From: a virus
DNA: 32,107 nt
Strand: one strand, 5' to 3'
IMG/VR virus record: IMGVR_UViG_3300044910_000278
Location: 1-32,107 of that record
Shown: one piece after another, positions 1 to 6,104 of the stretch
Layout of the letters: each line of letters begins with the position of its first letter
Position numbering within the stretch: the stretch's first letter is position 1
The notes under the pieces: model-generated
What the model was told of the DNA's origin: nothing
The model's database searches: none
What the model saw: only the letters and a program-made list of their open reading frames with translations
Program-made: the position numbers and the translations under genes

Positions 1-772
1 ATGTATTACTATCAATCCAAACTTTAGATTTTTCACGGGTTGCAATTTGTTTAGTTAATTCATTAGTAGTCTGGCATTCAACAGTTGTTGAATATTGATA
101 TCTTAGTCGTCTATCAACTATGATGGTAGGATCATTAGATTCTAAATCTGTTGAAATAAGGGTTTGAAATCTAGTATGTTCTAATTTGTGTACATCGTAC
201 ATATCTTTAAAATCTTGTTTATCCCATAGTCTAATTGTGTTGTAGTAATCTCGTAACTCTGGTTCAACTTCAAACTTATAAGGATCTAATAGTTGTATAA
301 TAGTTACAAGATTAGATTCAGTAAAATCTGCATAGTATAACGATCCGGATTTAACTTGCCACAAAACATCAGACAGCGGTTTTAATTCATTACGAATCGT
401 ACTTGAAAACGTAAAATCAATTGCAATTACACCAGTATAGTTTTCTTTTAACACGTTAATGTTAATTTGGTTAGATCCGGCAGGGATATGATATATTCGT
501 TTTACCTCTGGTAATATACGAAATGATTTCTTCCATACTGGGTTATTGATATAATCTGCATAGTGTTCATTAGCTAACAGCATAAATGGCGCGTAAATTT
601 CATTGCTTATTATTTGAAGTAATAAATTACCTTGTTTTTCGGTAATGTATGTATCGGTTTGCATTGCAGTATGTAAACTTTGCAATGTACGGCTATCTCT
701 TGATGAGAACGGAAGAGGGGTTGTCATAGCTTCAAGGAATACAAAATGAAGAAGACTATCTATTGTTTTCAT
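1..772 (-). CDS. Partial N-terminal part of a probable UvsW-type DNA helicase
   Basis: The minus-strand frame is open from an ATG at 772 to the left edge with no stop, giving about 257 residues of a longer protein. It starts MKTIDSLLHF, and an AGGTG ribosome site lies 8 bases before the ATG. Residues about 17-50 (PLPFSSRDSRTLQ, then TEKQGNLLLQII) and the following alternating beta-rich stretch resemble the non-catalytic N-terminal region of phage SNF2/DEAD-type helicases. The Walker motifs would lie beyond the window. In T4, uvsW lies next to uvsY, and the gene immediately upstream here is a uvsY homologue, which supports a branch-migration helicase acting on recombination and replication forks. 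The assignment rests on synteny and a weak N-terminal pattern, so another helicase or an unrelated protein remains possible. A hairpin terminator separates it from uvsY. Confidence 0.5.
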   Translation of the reverse strand, partial: MKTIDSLLHFVFLEAMTTPLPFSSRDSRTLQSLHTAMQTDTYITEKQGNLLLQIISNEIYAPFMLLANEHYADYINNPVWKKSFRILPEVKRIYHIPAGSNQININVLKENYTGVIAIDFTFSSTIRNELKPLSDVLWQVKSGSLYYADFTESNLVTIIQLLDPYKFEVEPELRDYYNTIRLWDKQDFKDMYDVHKLEHTRFQTLISTDLESNDPTIIVDRRLRYQYSTTVECQTTNELTKQIATREKSKVWIDSNT

Positions 773-784
773 GTGTTATACACC

Positions 785-813
785 TATAAAAGTGACGGGC
801 ACTAAGCCCGTCA
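785..813 (-). terminator. Rho-independent terminator after uvsY
   Basis: A perfect 8-bp stem (TGACGGGC at 793-800 with GCCCGTCA at 806-813) has a 5-base loop. On the minus strand it is followed by CTTTTATA. It begins 7 bases beyond the uvsY stop and sits in the leader of the next gene, so it should end or attenuate transcription between uvsY and the helicase-like gene. Confidence 0.75.
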
Positions 814-819
814 TAATAA

Positions 820-1275
820 TTAAAGAGTTGCGTCTTCCATGCCTGCACATCTTAATCGTATAATGTTACTTAACGCATACGACTTTTGATCTAAGGCTTT
901 TGTAATACCCAACCATTGGTTTCTTAATAAAGCAAATTCGTTTATAATTTTTTCATATTCAATTACATCGTCCTCGCCTTCAACAAATTTTTCACAATCG
1001 CGACTGCTTAATGCCCTTGCGTATGTTTCTAAATATTTTCTAAAGTGATAACTTTTTAATCGTTTAAATTCAATGTTAAGAAACTCTAGGATAGCTTCAA
1101 TTTCTTGAAGCTGTCCATATCTGTGTTCTACAATGCCGGGCATTGCTGCAGATGCTTTTTCTACGTTTCCTGCTATTTTACATTCTTTTCTGGCATCTGT
1201 CAACTCTGCTTCGAAATGCAGAATACCATCAGGCAATCTTGTAATATCTCTAGTAATTGTAGAATACCAGGTCAT
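820..1275 (-). CDS. uvsY: UvsY-like recombination mediator protein
   Basis: This 151-residue, mostly helical, charged protein is close in length to T4 UvsY (137). UvsY loads the UvsX recombinase onto single-stranded DNA coated with gp32, acting in the cytoplasm during recombination-dependent replication. The central and C-terminal pattern fits UvsY relatives in environmental T4-like phages as I remember them: a YARALSSRD-like helix near residues 86-94, then an acidic EGEDDVIEYE, then RNQWLGITKAL and a C-terminal LRCAGMED. The ATG overlaps the stop of the 77-residue gene as TAATG, so translation is probably coupled. Having gp32, UvsX and UvsY in one block supports the call. I did not compute an alignment. 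Confidence 0.75.
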   Translation of the reverse strand: MTWYSTITRDITRLPDGILHFEAELTDARKECKIAGNVEKASAAMPGIVEHRYGQLQEIEAILEFLNIEFKRLKSYHFRKYLETYARALSSRDCEKFVEGEDDVIEYEKIINEFALLRNQWLGITKALDQKSYALSNIIRLRCAGMEDATL

Positions 1276-1508
1276 TAAAATTCCAAATCAGTGTAGCCAT
1301 CGTCTTCGTCTTCGTTGTCTTCTAAATAATAATTAATTGCTTGGTCTAATGTTGGGTCAATCCCAGTTGCACCTAAAAAAGTGCGATCAGTAGCTCCAAA
1401 GTCTGCAAGTAATTCAATAAATCGTTCAGCAGCAATTTCTGCTTGTTTTTTATCGATGTAATCTGCAAACAATAACCATACATCAGCAATTTGTGTTTCA
1501 TTCAACAT
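1275..1508 (-). CDS. Small conserved acidic protein between uvsX and uvsY
   Basis: This 77-residue protein starts MLNETQIADVW and ends in a very acidic tail (about residues 60-77, LEDNEDEDDG and following). I chose the ATG at 1508 over an in-frame upstream ATG at 1553 because a strong GGAGGA lies 5 bases before it, inside the last codons of uvsX. The longer start would begin deep inside uvsX. The pattern of two helices (DYIDKKQ, then AAERFIELLADFG) followed by LDQAINYYL matches a small protein I have seen repeatedly in cyanophage-like genomes without a known function. Its position, overlapping uvsX by 11 bases and uvsY by one base, suggests an accessory to recombination, but that is inference only. 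Confidence 0.8.
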   Translation of the reverse strand: MLNETQIADVWLLFADYIDKKQAEIAAERFIELLADFGATDRTFLGATGIDPTLDQAINYYLEDNEDEDDGYTDLEF

Positions 1509-2586
1509 TGTCGTCCTCCGTAACGTAATCGTTGATATCATCTGCATCATCAAGTATATCTAATAATACAGGTTCGTCGGTAAATTCGGCCATTGCTCTT
1601 TCAAGAGCACCGTTGGCATTACTTTCCCACTCTTTACGGTATTGTTTAATTTCAGTACCGTCTGTAGCCACGTATTTAAGTCTATTACCATCTTTTTTCA
1701 AGATGTTCTTTTTTTCAAATAAGTCAACTAATCCACTAAATGGATTCATACCAGTAGTGTATGGGATTTTAATTTGTAAAGTTTCAAATGGTTTAGCATA
1801 ACGTGTTTTCATAATTTTACAAGAGGCACGAATACCGTTTACTTCGCTAACTTTGTTACCATCTTCGTCTTCTTTTAGTTTAAGTTTTTTCATTGCTACT
1901 ACAATACTTGACGCATACACAAATCCTTGACCACCTGATATTTTGTCATCAGGGTCAAACATGTCTTGACTTGCATACGTGTGATTAGTACACACTAATC
2001 CAACATTGTGACTGCCAAACATATTAACACAGTTACGAACAAGTGCAGTAAGTGCTTTAGGTTTACGACCCATATCACCTTTTAAATCACCTGCTTCAAA
2101 TTGATTAATATCAGTCGGAGTTAGTAACATACCTAATGAATCAACCACAAACAATACTTTTGGTTTGTCTTCCATCGCTTTGTATTCTTTCATAAACTCA
2201 CTAATAGTTTTAGCTACGTCATCAATCATAGCCATATTAAGTTTAAGAAGTTTTTCTTCGCTAGTGTCTACACCTAACGCATGTAACCACGATTCGTCAA
2301 GTGCATTTTCTGAATCAATTAATACTACATATATCCCTTGTTCTTGTGCATTCTTAACAATGTTACCTGAACAAATATAACTTTTACCTGCGCCTGACTC
2401 GCCTGCAAACACAGTTACTTTACCTAATGGAATGCCTTTATGAAAGTCTGAACTAATAAGATAGTTAAGCGCATAGTTGCCTGTGCCGACCCAATCTGTA
2501 GGATCGTTAAAGCCTACACCTAGGCCGTCAATGCTTTTTGTTAGAGTTTTTCTGAATTTGGTAAGATCAAACGGTTTTGTTGCCAT
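1498..2586 (-). CDS. uvsX: UvsX RecA-like recombinase
   Basis: This 362-residue RecA/Rad51-family strand-exchange ATPase is close to T4 UvsX in length (about 390). It forms filaments on single-stranded DNA and drives homologous pairing for repair and recombination-dependent replication. Walker A is GESGAGKS at residues 62-69. Walker B is VLFVVDS at about 144-150. The glycine pair in KISGGQGF near 216-222 lies where the DNA-binding loop L2 is expected. The C-terminal 25 residues are acidic. I chose the ATG at 2586 (MATKPFD) because AGGAG lies 7 bases upstream. The longer in-frame start at 2616 falls inside a hairpin. It is followed by the overlapping 77-residue gene and preceded by gp32. Confidence 0.95.
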   Translation of the reverse strand: MATKPFDLTKFRKTLTKSIDGLGVGFNDPTDWVGTGNYALNYLISSDFHKGIPLGKVTVFAGESGAGKSYICSGNIVKNAQEQGIYVVLIDSENALDESWLHALGVDTSEEKLLKLNMAMIDDVAKTISEFMKEYKAMEDKPKVLFVVDSLGMLLTPTDINQFEAGDLKGDMGRKPKALTALVRNCVNMFGSHNVGLVCTNHTYASQDMFDPDDKISGGQGFVYASSIVVAMKKLKLKEDEDGNKVSEVNGIRASCKIMKTRYAKPFETLQIKIPYTTGMNPFSGLVDLFEKKNILKKDGNRLKYVATDGTEIKQYRKEWESNANGALERAMAEFTDEPVLLDILDDADDINDYVTEDDNVE

Positions 2587-2606
2587 GAGTATACTCCTAA
2601 TAATGT

Positions 2607-2632
2607 AACGTAGCAAGACCCCTTGCTACGTT
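2607..2632 (-). terminator. Hairpin between gp32 and uvsX, possible attenuator
   Basis: A perfect 11-bp inverted repeat (AACGTAGCAAG at 2607-2617, partner at 2622-2632) with a 4-base loop fills most of the gap between the gp32 stop (2646) and the uvsX ribosome site. The minus-strand sequence after it (ACATTATT) is only moderately T-rich, so partial termination, or an RNA stability element separating gp32 from uvsX output, seems as likely as full termination. Confidence 0.6.
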
Positions 2633-2645
2633 TATCATTTTATTG

Positions 2646-3650
2646 TTAAGCGCCGCGGTTTCTAATTTTTGCTAAGATATCAGCAGCTCTTGAATCACTT
2701 GCAGGTGCTGCTTCAGCTACTGCAGGTGGTGGAGTATATGCGTTAACAATACCGGCTGGTTCGTCCCATGGTAGGTCTTCTTCAACTGTATGTACTACTG
2801 GTGCTGCAGTAACAACAGGAGCTACTGTAGCAGTAGGTGCTGCAGGTGCATCGCTTTCTGAAATACCATATGGTCTAAAGTATTTGCCCCAACGTTCAAC
2901 GTCGTATGCTTCACCGTTAACTGAAGCTTCAAACATTTCTACCATAACTTTAAGTTCAACATCGTTAGGTTTTTTAGGTAAGTAATCTGATAAATCAGGT
3001 AAACCATATTTGTCAATTGCTGCGCGTTCTTCTTCACCAAGTGGACGTGTACGTCTGCTCCAAGTAGAAGTAGAATAATCTGCATAACCACCTTTAGAAC
3101 CAACTTTTAAACGGAAATCAAAACCGTTTACATAGTCTGTAGGTAATTCTGTAAATTCATCATCAAGCAATGCTGCATGGATTAATTTATAAATTTGTGG
3201 TCCAATAACAAATCTGCGGATTGGATTTTCTGGTTTTTCTTTTTCGTCTAAGCCATCTTCAGGAACAAAGCCGTGGAAGATATATGATTTCTTTTTCCAG
3301 TATTTACGACCCATTTCTTCTAAAGAAGGATCTTTAAACCAAGGACGTACTTCTGAAAGAATTGGACATACTGAACCGTCGTTGTACATTTCAACGCATG
3401 GAACATTTACTACTACTGGTTTGCTATCTGTACGACCTTTGATACCTGCGAAAGGTAATTTGATTACAGAACGTTCAGCCCAGAAAAAAGTATTGTTTGG
3501 GTTGCCGTCTGGTAGGAATCTAAAAACTGCTTCACCACCATTTTTAATAGTCCAGAATGGATAAATTGATTTATCACCGCCTGAATTACTATCTGTACTA
3601 CGTGTTTCTGCCGCTTTTAGTTTTGCTCTGATTTCTGCTAGTGTTGCCAT
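2646..3650 (-). CDS. 32: gp32-like single-stranded DNA-binding protein
   Basis: This 334-residue protein would coat single-stranded DNA during replication and recombination. The N-terminal LAEIRAKLKAA basic helix is followed by an OB-fold-like core with FWTIKNGGEAVFRFLP (32-47), KKSYIFHGFVP (120-130), RRFVIGPQIYKLI (145-157) and DFRLKV (178-183), the order seen in T4-like gp32 proteins. The zinc site is poor: only C85 and C95 lie near the position where T4 uses three cysteines and a histidine. An acidic EEDLPWDEP (290-298) sits in the low-complexity Ala/Pro tail, but the protein ends in a basic helix (ILAKIRNRGA) rather than an acidic tip. The ribosome site is AGGA before ATATTAAAATG. It is first in the recombination block. 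Confidence 0.88.
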   Translation of the reverse strand: MATLAEIRAKLKAAETRSTDSNSGGDKSIYPFWTIKNGGEAVFRFLPDGNPNNTFFWAERSVIKLPFAGIKGRTDSKPVVVNVPCVEMYNDGSVCPILSEVRPWFKDPSLEEMGRKYWKKKSYIFHGFVPEDGLDEKEKPENPIRRFVIGPQIYKLIHAALLDDEFTELPTDYVNGFDFRLKVGSKGGYADYSTSTWSRRTRPLGEEERAAIDKYGLPDLSDYLPKKPNDVELKVMVEMFEASVNGEAYDVERWGKYFRPYGISESDAPAAPTATVAPVVTAAPVVHTVEEDLPWDEPAGIVNAYTPPPAVAEAAPASDSRAADILAKIRNRGA

Positions 3651-3675
3651 TTTAATATCCTATTGTGTTTTGAGT

Positions 3676-3703
3676 TAACACACAGATGTTACTCTGTGTG
3701 TTA
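3676..3703 (-). promoter_or_regulatory. Hairpin in the gp32 mRNA leader
   Basis: A perfect 11-bp inverted repeat (TAACACACAGA at 3676-3686, TCTGTGTGTTA at 3693-3703) has a 6-base loop. On the mRNA it is followed by an A-rich, apparently unstructured stretch that carries the AGGA ribosome site. No T-run follows, so it does not look like a terminator. T4 gp32 represses its own translation by binding a leader with a folded element upstream of an A/U-rich unstructured ribosome site. This layout is similar, and an autoregulatory operator is my inference. Confidence 0.55.
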
Positions 3704-3774
3704 TATATGTTTTTTGTGTTTTGTAATTGTTTTATACTAATATATAAGTTGCCTTACTTTTAAAGTATGTGCTT

Positions 3775-3803
3775 ATTATATACTCTATTATTTATATGAG
3801 CAA
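3775..3803 (-). promoter_or_regulatory. Sigma70-like promoter for gp32
   Basis: The minus strand carries TTGCTC (3803-3798), a 17-base spacer and a perfect TATAAT (3780-3775). The -10 is consensus and the -35 matches at three of six positions. It lies about 125 bases upstream of the gp32 start and overlaps the late-type box at 3789-3796, which suggests that gp32 is transcribed both early and late. Confidence 0.5.
3789..3796 (-). promoter_or_regulatory. T4-type late promoter box upstream of gp32
   Basis: An exact TATAAATA on the minus strand matches the T4 late promoter -10 element used by the phage sigma factor gp55. It lies in the spacer of the sigma70-like promoter, in the intergenic region before gp32. 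Confidence 0.55.
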
Positions 3804-3819
3804 GTGAAATCTTTCACTT
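3802..3819 (-). terminator. Weak hairpin after the 427-residue protein
   Basis: An 8-bp inverted repeat (AAGTGAAA / TTTCACTT) with a 2-base centre lies 13 bases beyond the stop at 3833. The T-run is on the plus-strand side (TTTTTC), not the minus-strand side, so its role as a terminator for the minus-strand gene is doubtful. Confidence 0.3.
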
Positions 3820-3832
3820 TTTCATATTCTTT

Positions 3833-5116
3833 TTACCATTTTGCTAATTGTACTATTCTAGCTAAACTGTCTTCATTTTTAAACGAAACTGATTCATGCA
3901 TACCTGGCTCACCTGGGAGAGGATTGCGGAACATAGCTGGAGTATTTGGATCGTTTTGATCCCATCCACCAGACGGTTGTGCTGCAGATGCTGCTGTTTG
4001 TTGTGTTACTGTTCCTGGAAACACTGTTACACCTTCTGGTTTTTCCGGAGGTGCTGTTTGAATTGATTGTCCAGCTTCTTGTTGTTGAAGAGCCCGTTGC
4101 ATCTGTCCCAGTGCAGAGCTACTATACGCTGATTGTTGGGCGGTAGGTGCCGGCGTAGGTGCTTGTTGGCTTTGGAATGCAGGAGTAATTGCTGCAGCAC
4201 CTGCTGGAACTGCTGCTGGAGCTGCTGCTGGTGCTGCTGGTGCTGCTGCAGGTTGCATAGACGCATTCATTGAATCAGTTTTAAACTGTGCCTGGTATGC
4301 TTGCTCAGTGTTAGGTCCCATTATACCATCGGGTTTAAGTGGCCATCCTTGAGCAATTAATTTTTTCTGCAATTCAACTACTTTAGGATCTGATACTTTG
4401 CCTTGTGATGCTTGACCTGGTGTTGCTGGTTTAGCTGCAGCACCTGATGCAGGAGCAGTAGGTTGTTTAGAATTTGCCATTTTAAATCCAGCTGGCGGTT
4501 GTTTATATCCTGATTTTGCTAATGATTGCATAGTCTGTGGGCCAATTAACCCATCTACTTTTAACGGTTGGCCATCTAACCCTTTATGCGCTTGTTGAAA
4601 TGCTTTAATTTCTTCAGGAGTTTCTGGCCATTTAGCTTGGGCAGGTGCACTTGGTTTAGGTGCAGCACCACCGGGTGCAGCAGCACCTGGCGCAGCGCGA
4701 GGTCCTGATCCTTTATTCTCTGGATTAGCAAGTGTACTAAGTGGTGGTATACCGGGAGTAGGTGTAGTAGATTTACCGTAATTTTCTATCGGTGCAGGTT
4801 TATACGTAGCAGTAGACGGTGCTTGTTGACCAGAAACTGCCTGGTCAACAACGCCGCCCGGAATACCTGATCCGCTAGTAACTGGCGTTGTGCTAGTAAC
4901 TGGCTTTGCAGCACCTGTTTGTGCTGCAGTCCACGCAGCATTTTTATCCATTCCTGCTGCTAAATTTGCATTATACGCCTGCAGTGTTGTTTGTTGCGTT
5001 GCAGGCGGTTGTTGTTCAGCCGCCTGGGCACCGGTTGCTCTGCCTTCAATCATTGCCATTTTTTCTTTTAATTGGTTAACTCTAAATAAGAGTGCGTTTT
5101 CTGTAATTTTTTTCAT
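3833..5116 (-). CDS. Ala/Pro-rich protein with two peptidoglycan-binding domains
   Basis: This 427-residue protein starts MKKITENALL. I chose the ATG at 5116 because GGAG lies just upstream and the paralogue next door starts the same way; the in-frame ATG at 5134 overlaps that gene. Residues 22-26 are MIEGR, a candidate prohead-protease site (cut after E24). Two PG_binding_1-like repeats are visible at about 165-204 (LKVDGLIGPQTMQSL) and 242-278 (LKPDGIMGPNTEQAY). Long Ala/Pro/Gln linkers of low complexity connect them. The C-terminus, ESVSFKNEDSLARI then QLAKW, is shared with the paralogue. No catalytic lysozyme, amidase or peptidase motif is present. It may bind cell-wall peptidoglycan as a virion-borne protein; location and role are inferred. 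Confidence 0.85.
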   Translation of the reverse strand: MKKITENALLFRVNQLKEKMAMIEGRATGAQAAEQQPPATQQTTLQAYNANLAAGMDKNAAWTAAQTGAAKPVTSTTPVTSGSGIPGGVVDQAVSGQQAPSTATYKPAPIENYGKSTTPTPGIPPLSTLANPENKGSGPRAAPGAAAPGGAAPKPSAPAQAKWPETPEEIKAFQQAHKGLDGQPLKVDGLIGPQTMQSLAKSGYKQPPAGFKMANSKQPTAPASGAAAKPATPGQASQGKVSDPKVVELQKKLIAQGWPLKPDGIMGPNTEQAYQAQFKTDSMNASMQPAAAPAAPAAAPAAVPAGAAAITPAFQSQQAPTPAPTAQQSAYSSSALGQMQRALQQQEAGQSIQTAPPEKPEGVTVFPGTVTQQTAASAAQPSGGWDQNDPNTPAMFRNPLPGEPGMHESVSFKNEDSLARIVQLAKW

Positions 5117-5117
5117 A

Positions 5118-6104
5118 TTATCTCCAATTTGCAATTTGCATGATTCTAGCTAAACTGTCATCTTGTTTAAATGATACATGTTCTGCAATTCTTTTATTTG
5201 GGTCATCTGGAATATTTGGCATTGATCGGTCTGACGAATCATCAAAATCGTCATAATCAGGTGTTTGATAATCAAGCTCAGAATAATCGTTAGCGTCGTC
5301 TATTTCTTCTGGATGACGGTCAAAATCGCCTTGTGTGTTACCAGTACTTTTATTTTCCCAATCTAATGCAGCTTGTGTTTTAGGTCCTAATATACCATCA
5401 GCTTTAACTGGGTAACCTTTAGCTTGTAATTCATATTGCAATTTTTGAACAGCTGGATCAAATTTAGCACCCGGTGCAGTAGGTCGACCTGCAGGGTGTT
5501 GAGTTGGTTTAGCTGCAGTGCCTTTAGGCGCAGGGCCGGTTTTACCACCAAGTGGAGCTTTATCTAAATCCGATGGTCCACCTAAATCGTCAACGGGTGG
5601 ATGGTCTTGTGCATAGCTAGTATCAGCCGGATTAAATTGATGTTGTGGTTGTGGTTGAAATAAGTTAAACTTTTGTGGGGGATTTAATAAATGATCAGCA
5701 GAATTTGCAGATTGTTGATCGTAATTTGGCCCAACAGCAGTTGGTTTAGCTGAAGTTCCTTTTGGTTGTGGTGTAAACCCACCTCTGCCACCGCCATGTG
5801 TTGGTGCTTCTGCAGGTGGAACATATCCACGACCGTGACCATATGATGTACGTCCGTTGCCTGCATCTTGTCCACCAAATGCACGTTTCATCTGATCTAC
5901 GATAGTTGCATTATTATCCTGAGCAAATTGAGTTGCATTGCTAAATGGATGTTGGATCATTGGATCGTTTTGAAAATTAGGTGGCGGAAAAGATGACGAG
6001 GTATCCGCCGGATGTGTAACTGTGCCGCGTCCTTCAATAATGGCTAATTGCTGTCTTAACGATTTAATTGATTCTAGAAGCGTGTTTTCTGTAATTTTTT
6101 TCAT
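5118..6104 (-). CDS. Paralogous protein with one peptidoglycan-binding domain
   Basis: This 328-residue protein is a paralogue of its downstream neighbour. The N-terminus (MKKITENTLLESIKSL) and the IIEGR at residues 22-26 align with the neighbour at the same positions, and the C-terminal HVSFKQDDSLARI then QIANWR corresponds. A single PG_binding_1-like repeat lies at about 216-250 (VKADGILGPKTQAAL). The middle is rich in Pro, Gly, Gln and Asp and looks disordered. The start at 6104 lies inside the end of the 874-residue gene (41-base overlap), with a GAGAAA ribosome site. A one-base gap separates its stop from the next start, so the pair is surely co-translated. Likely a virion-associated cell-wall-binding protein; no enzyme domain is visible. 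Confidence 0.85.
   Translation of the reverse strand: MKKITENTLLESIKSLRQQLAIIEGRGTVTHPADTSSSFPPPNFQNDPMIQHPFSNATQFAQDNNATIVDQMKRAFGGQDAGNGRTSYGHGRGYVPPAEAPTHGGGRGGFTPQPKGTSAKPTAVGPNYDQQSANSADHLLNPPQKFNLFQPQPQHQFNPADTSYAQDHPPVDDLGGPSDLDKAPLGGKTGPAPKGTAAKPTQHPAGRPTAPGAKFDPAVQKLQYELQAKGYPVKADGILGPKTQAALDWENKSTGNTQGDFDRHPEEIDDANDYSELDYQTPDYDDFDDSSDRSMPNIPDDPNKRIAEHVSFKQDDSLARIMQIANWR

Noticed and set aside
3797-3803. MotA-box-like TTGCTCA of a T4 middle promoter before gp32
   Set aside because: Its distance to the TATAAT is 16 bases, longer than the 11-13 expected for a MotA-type promoter.
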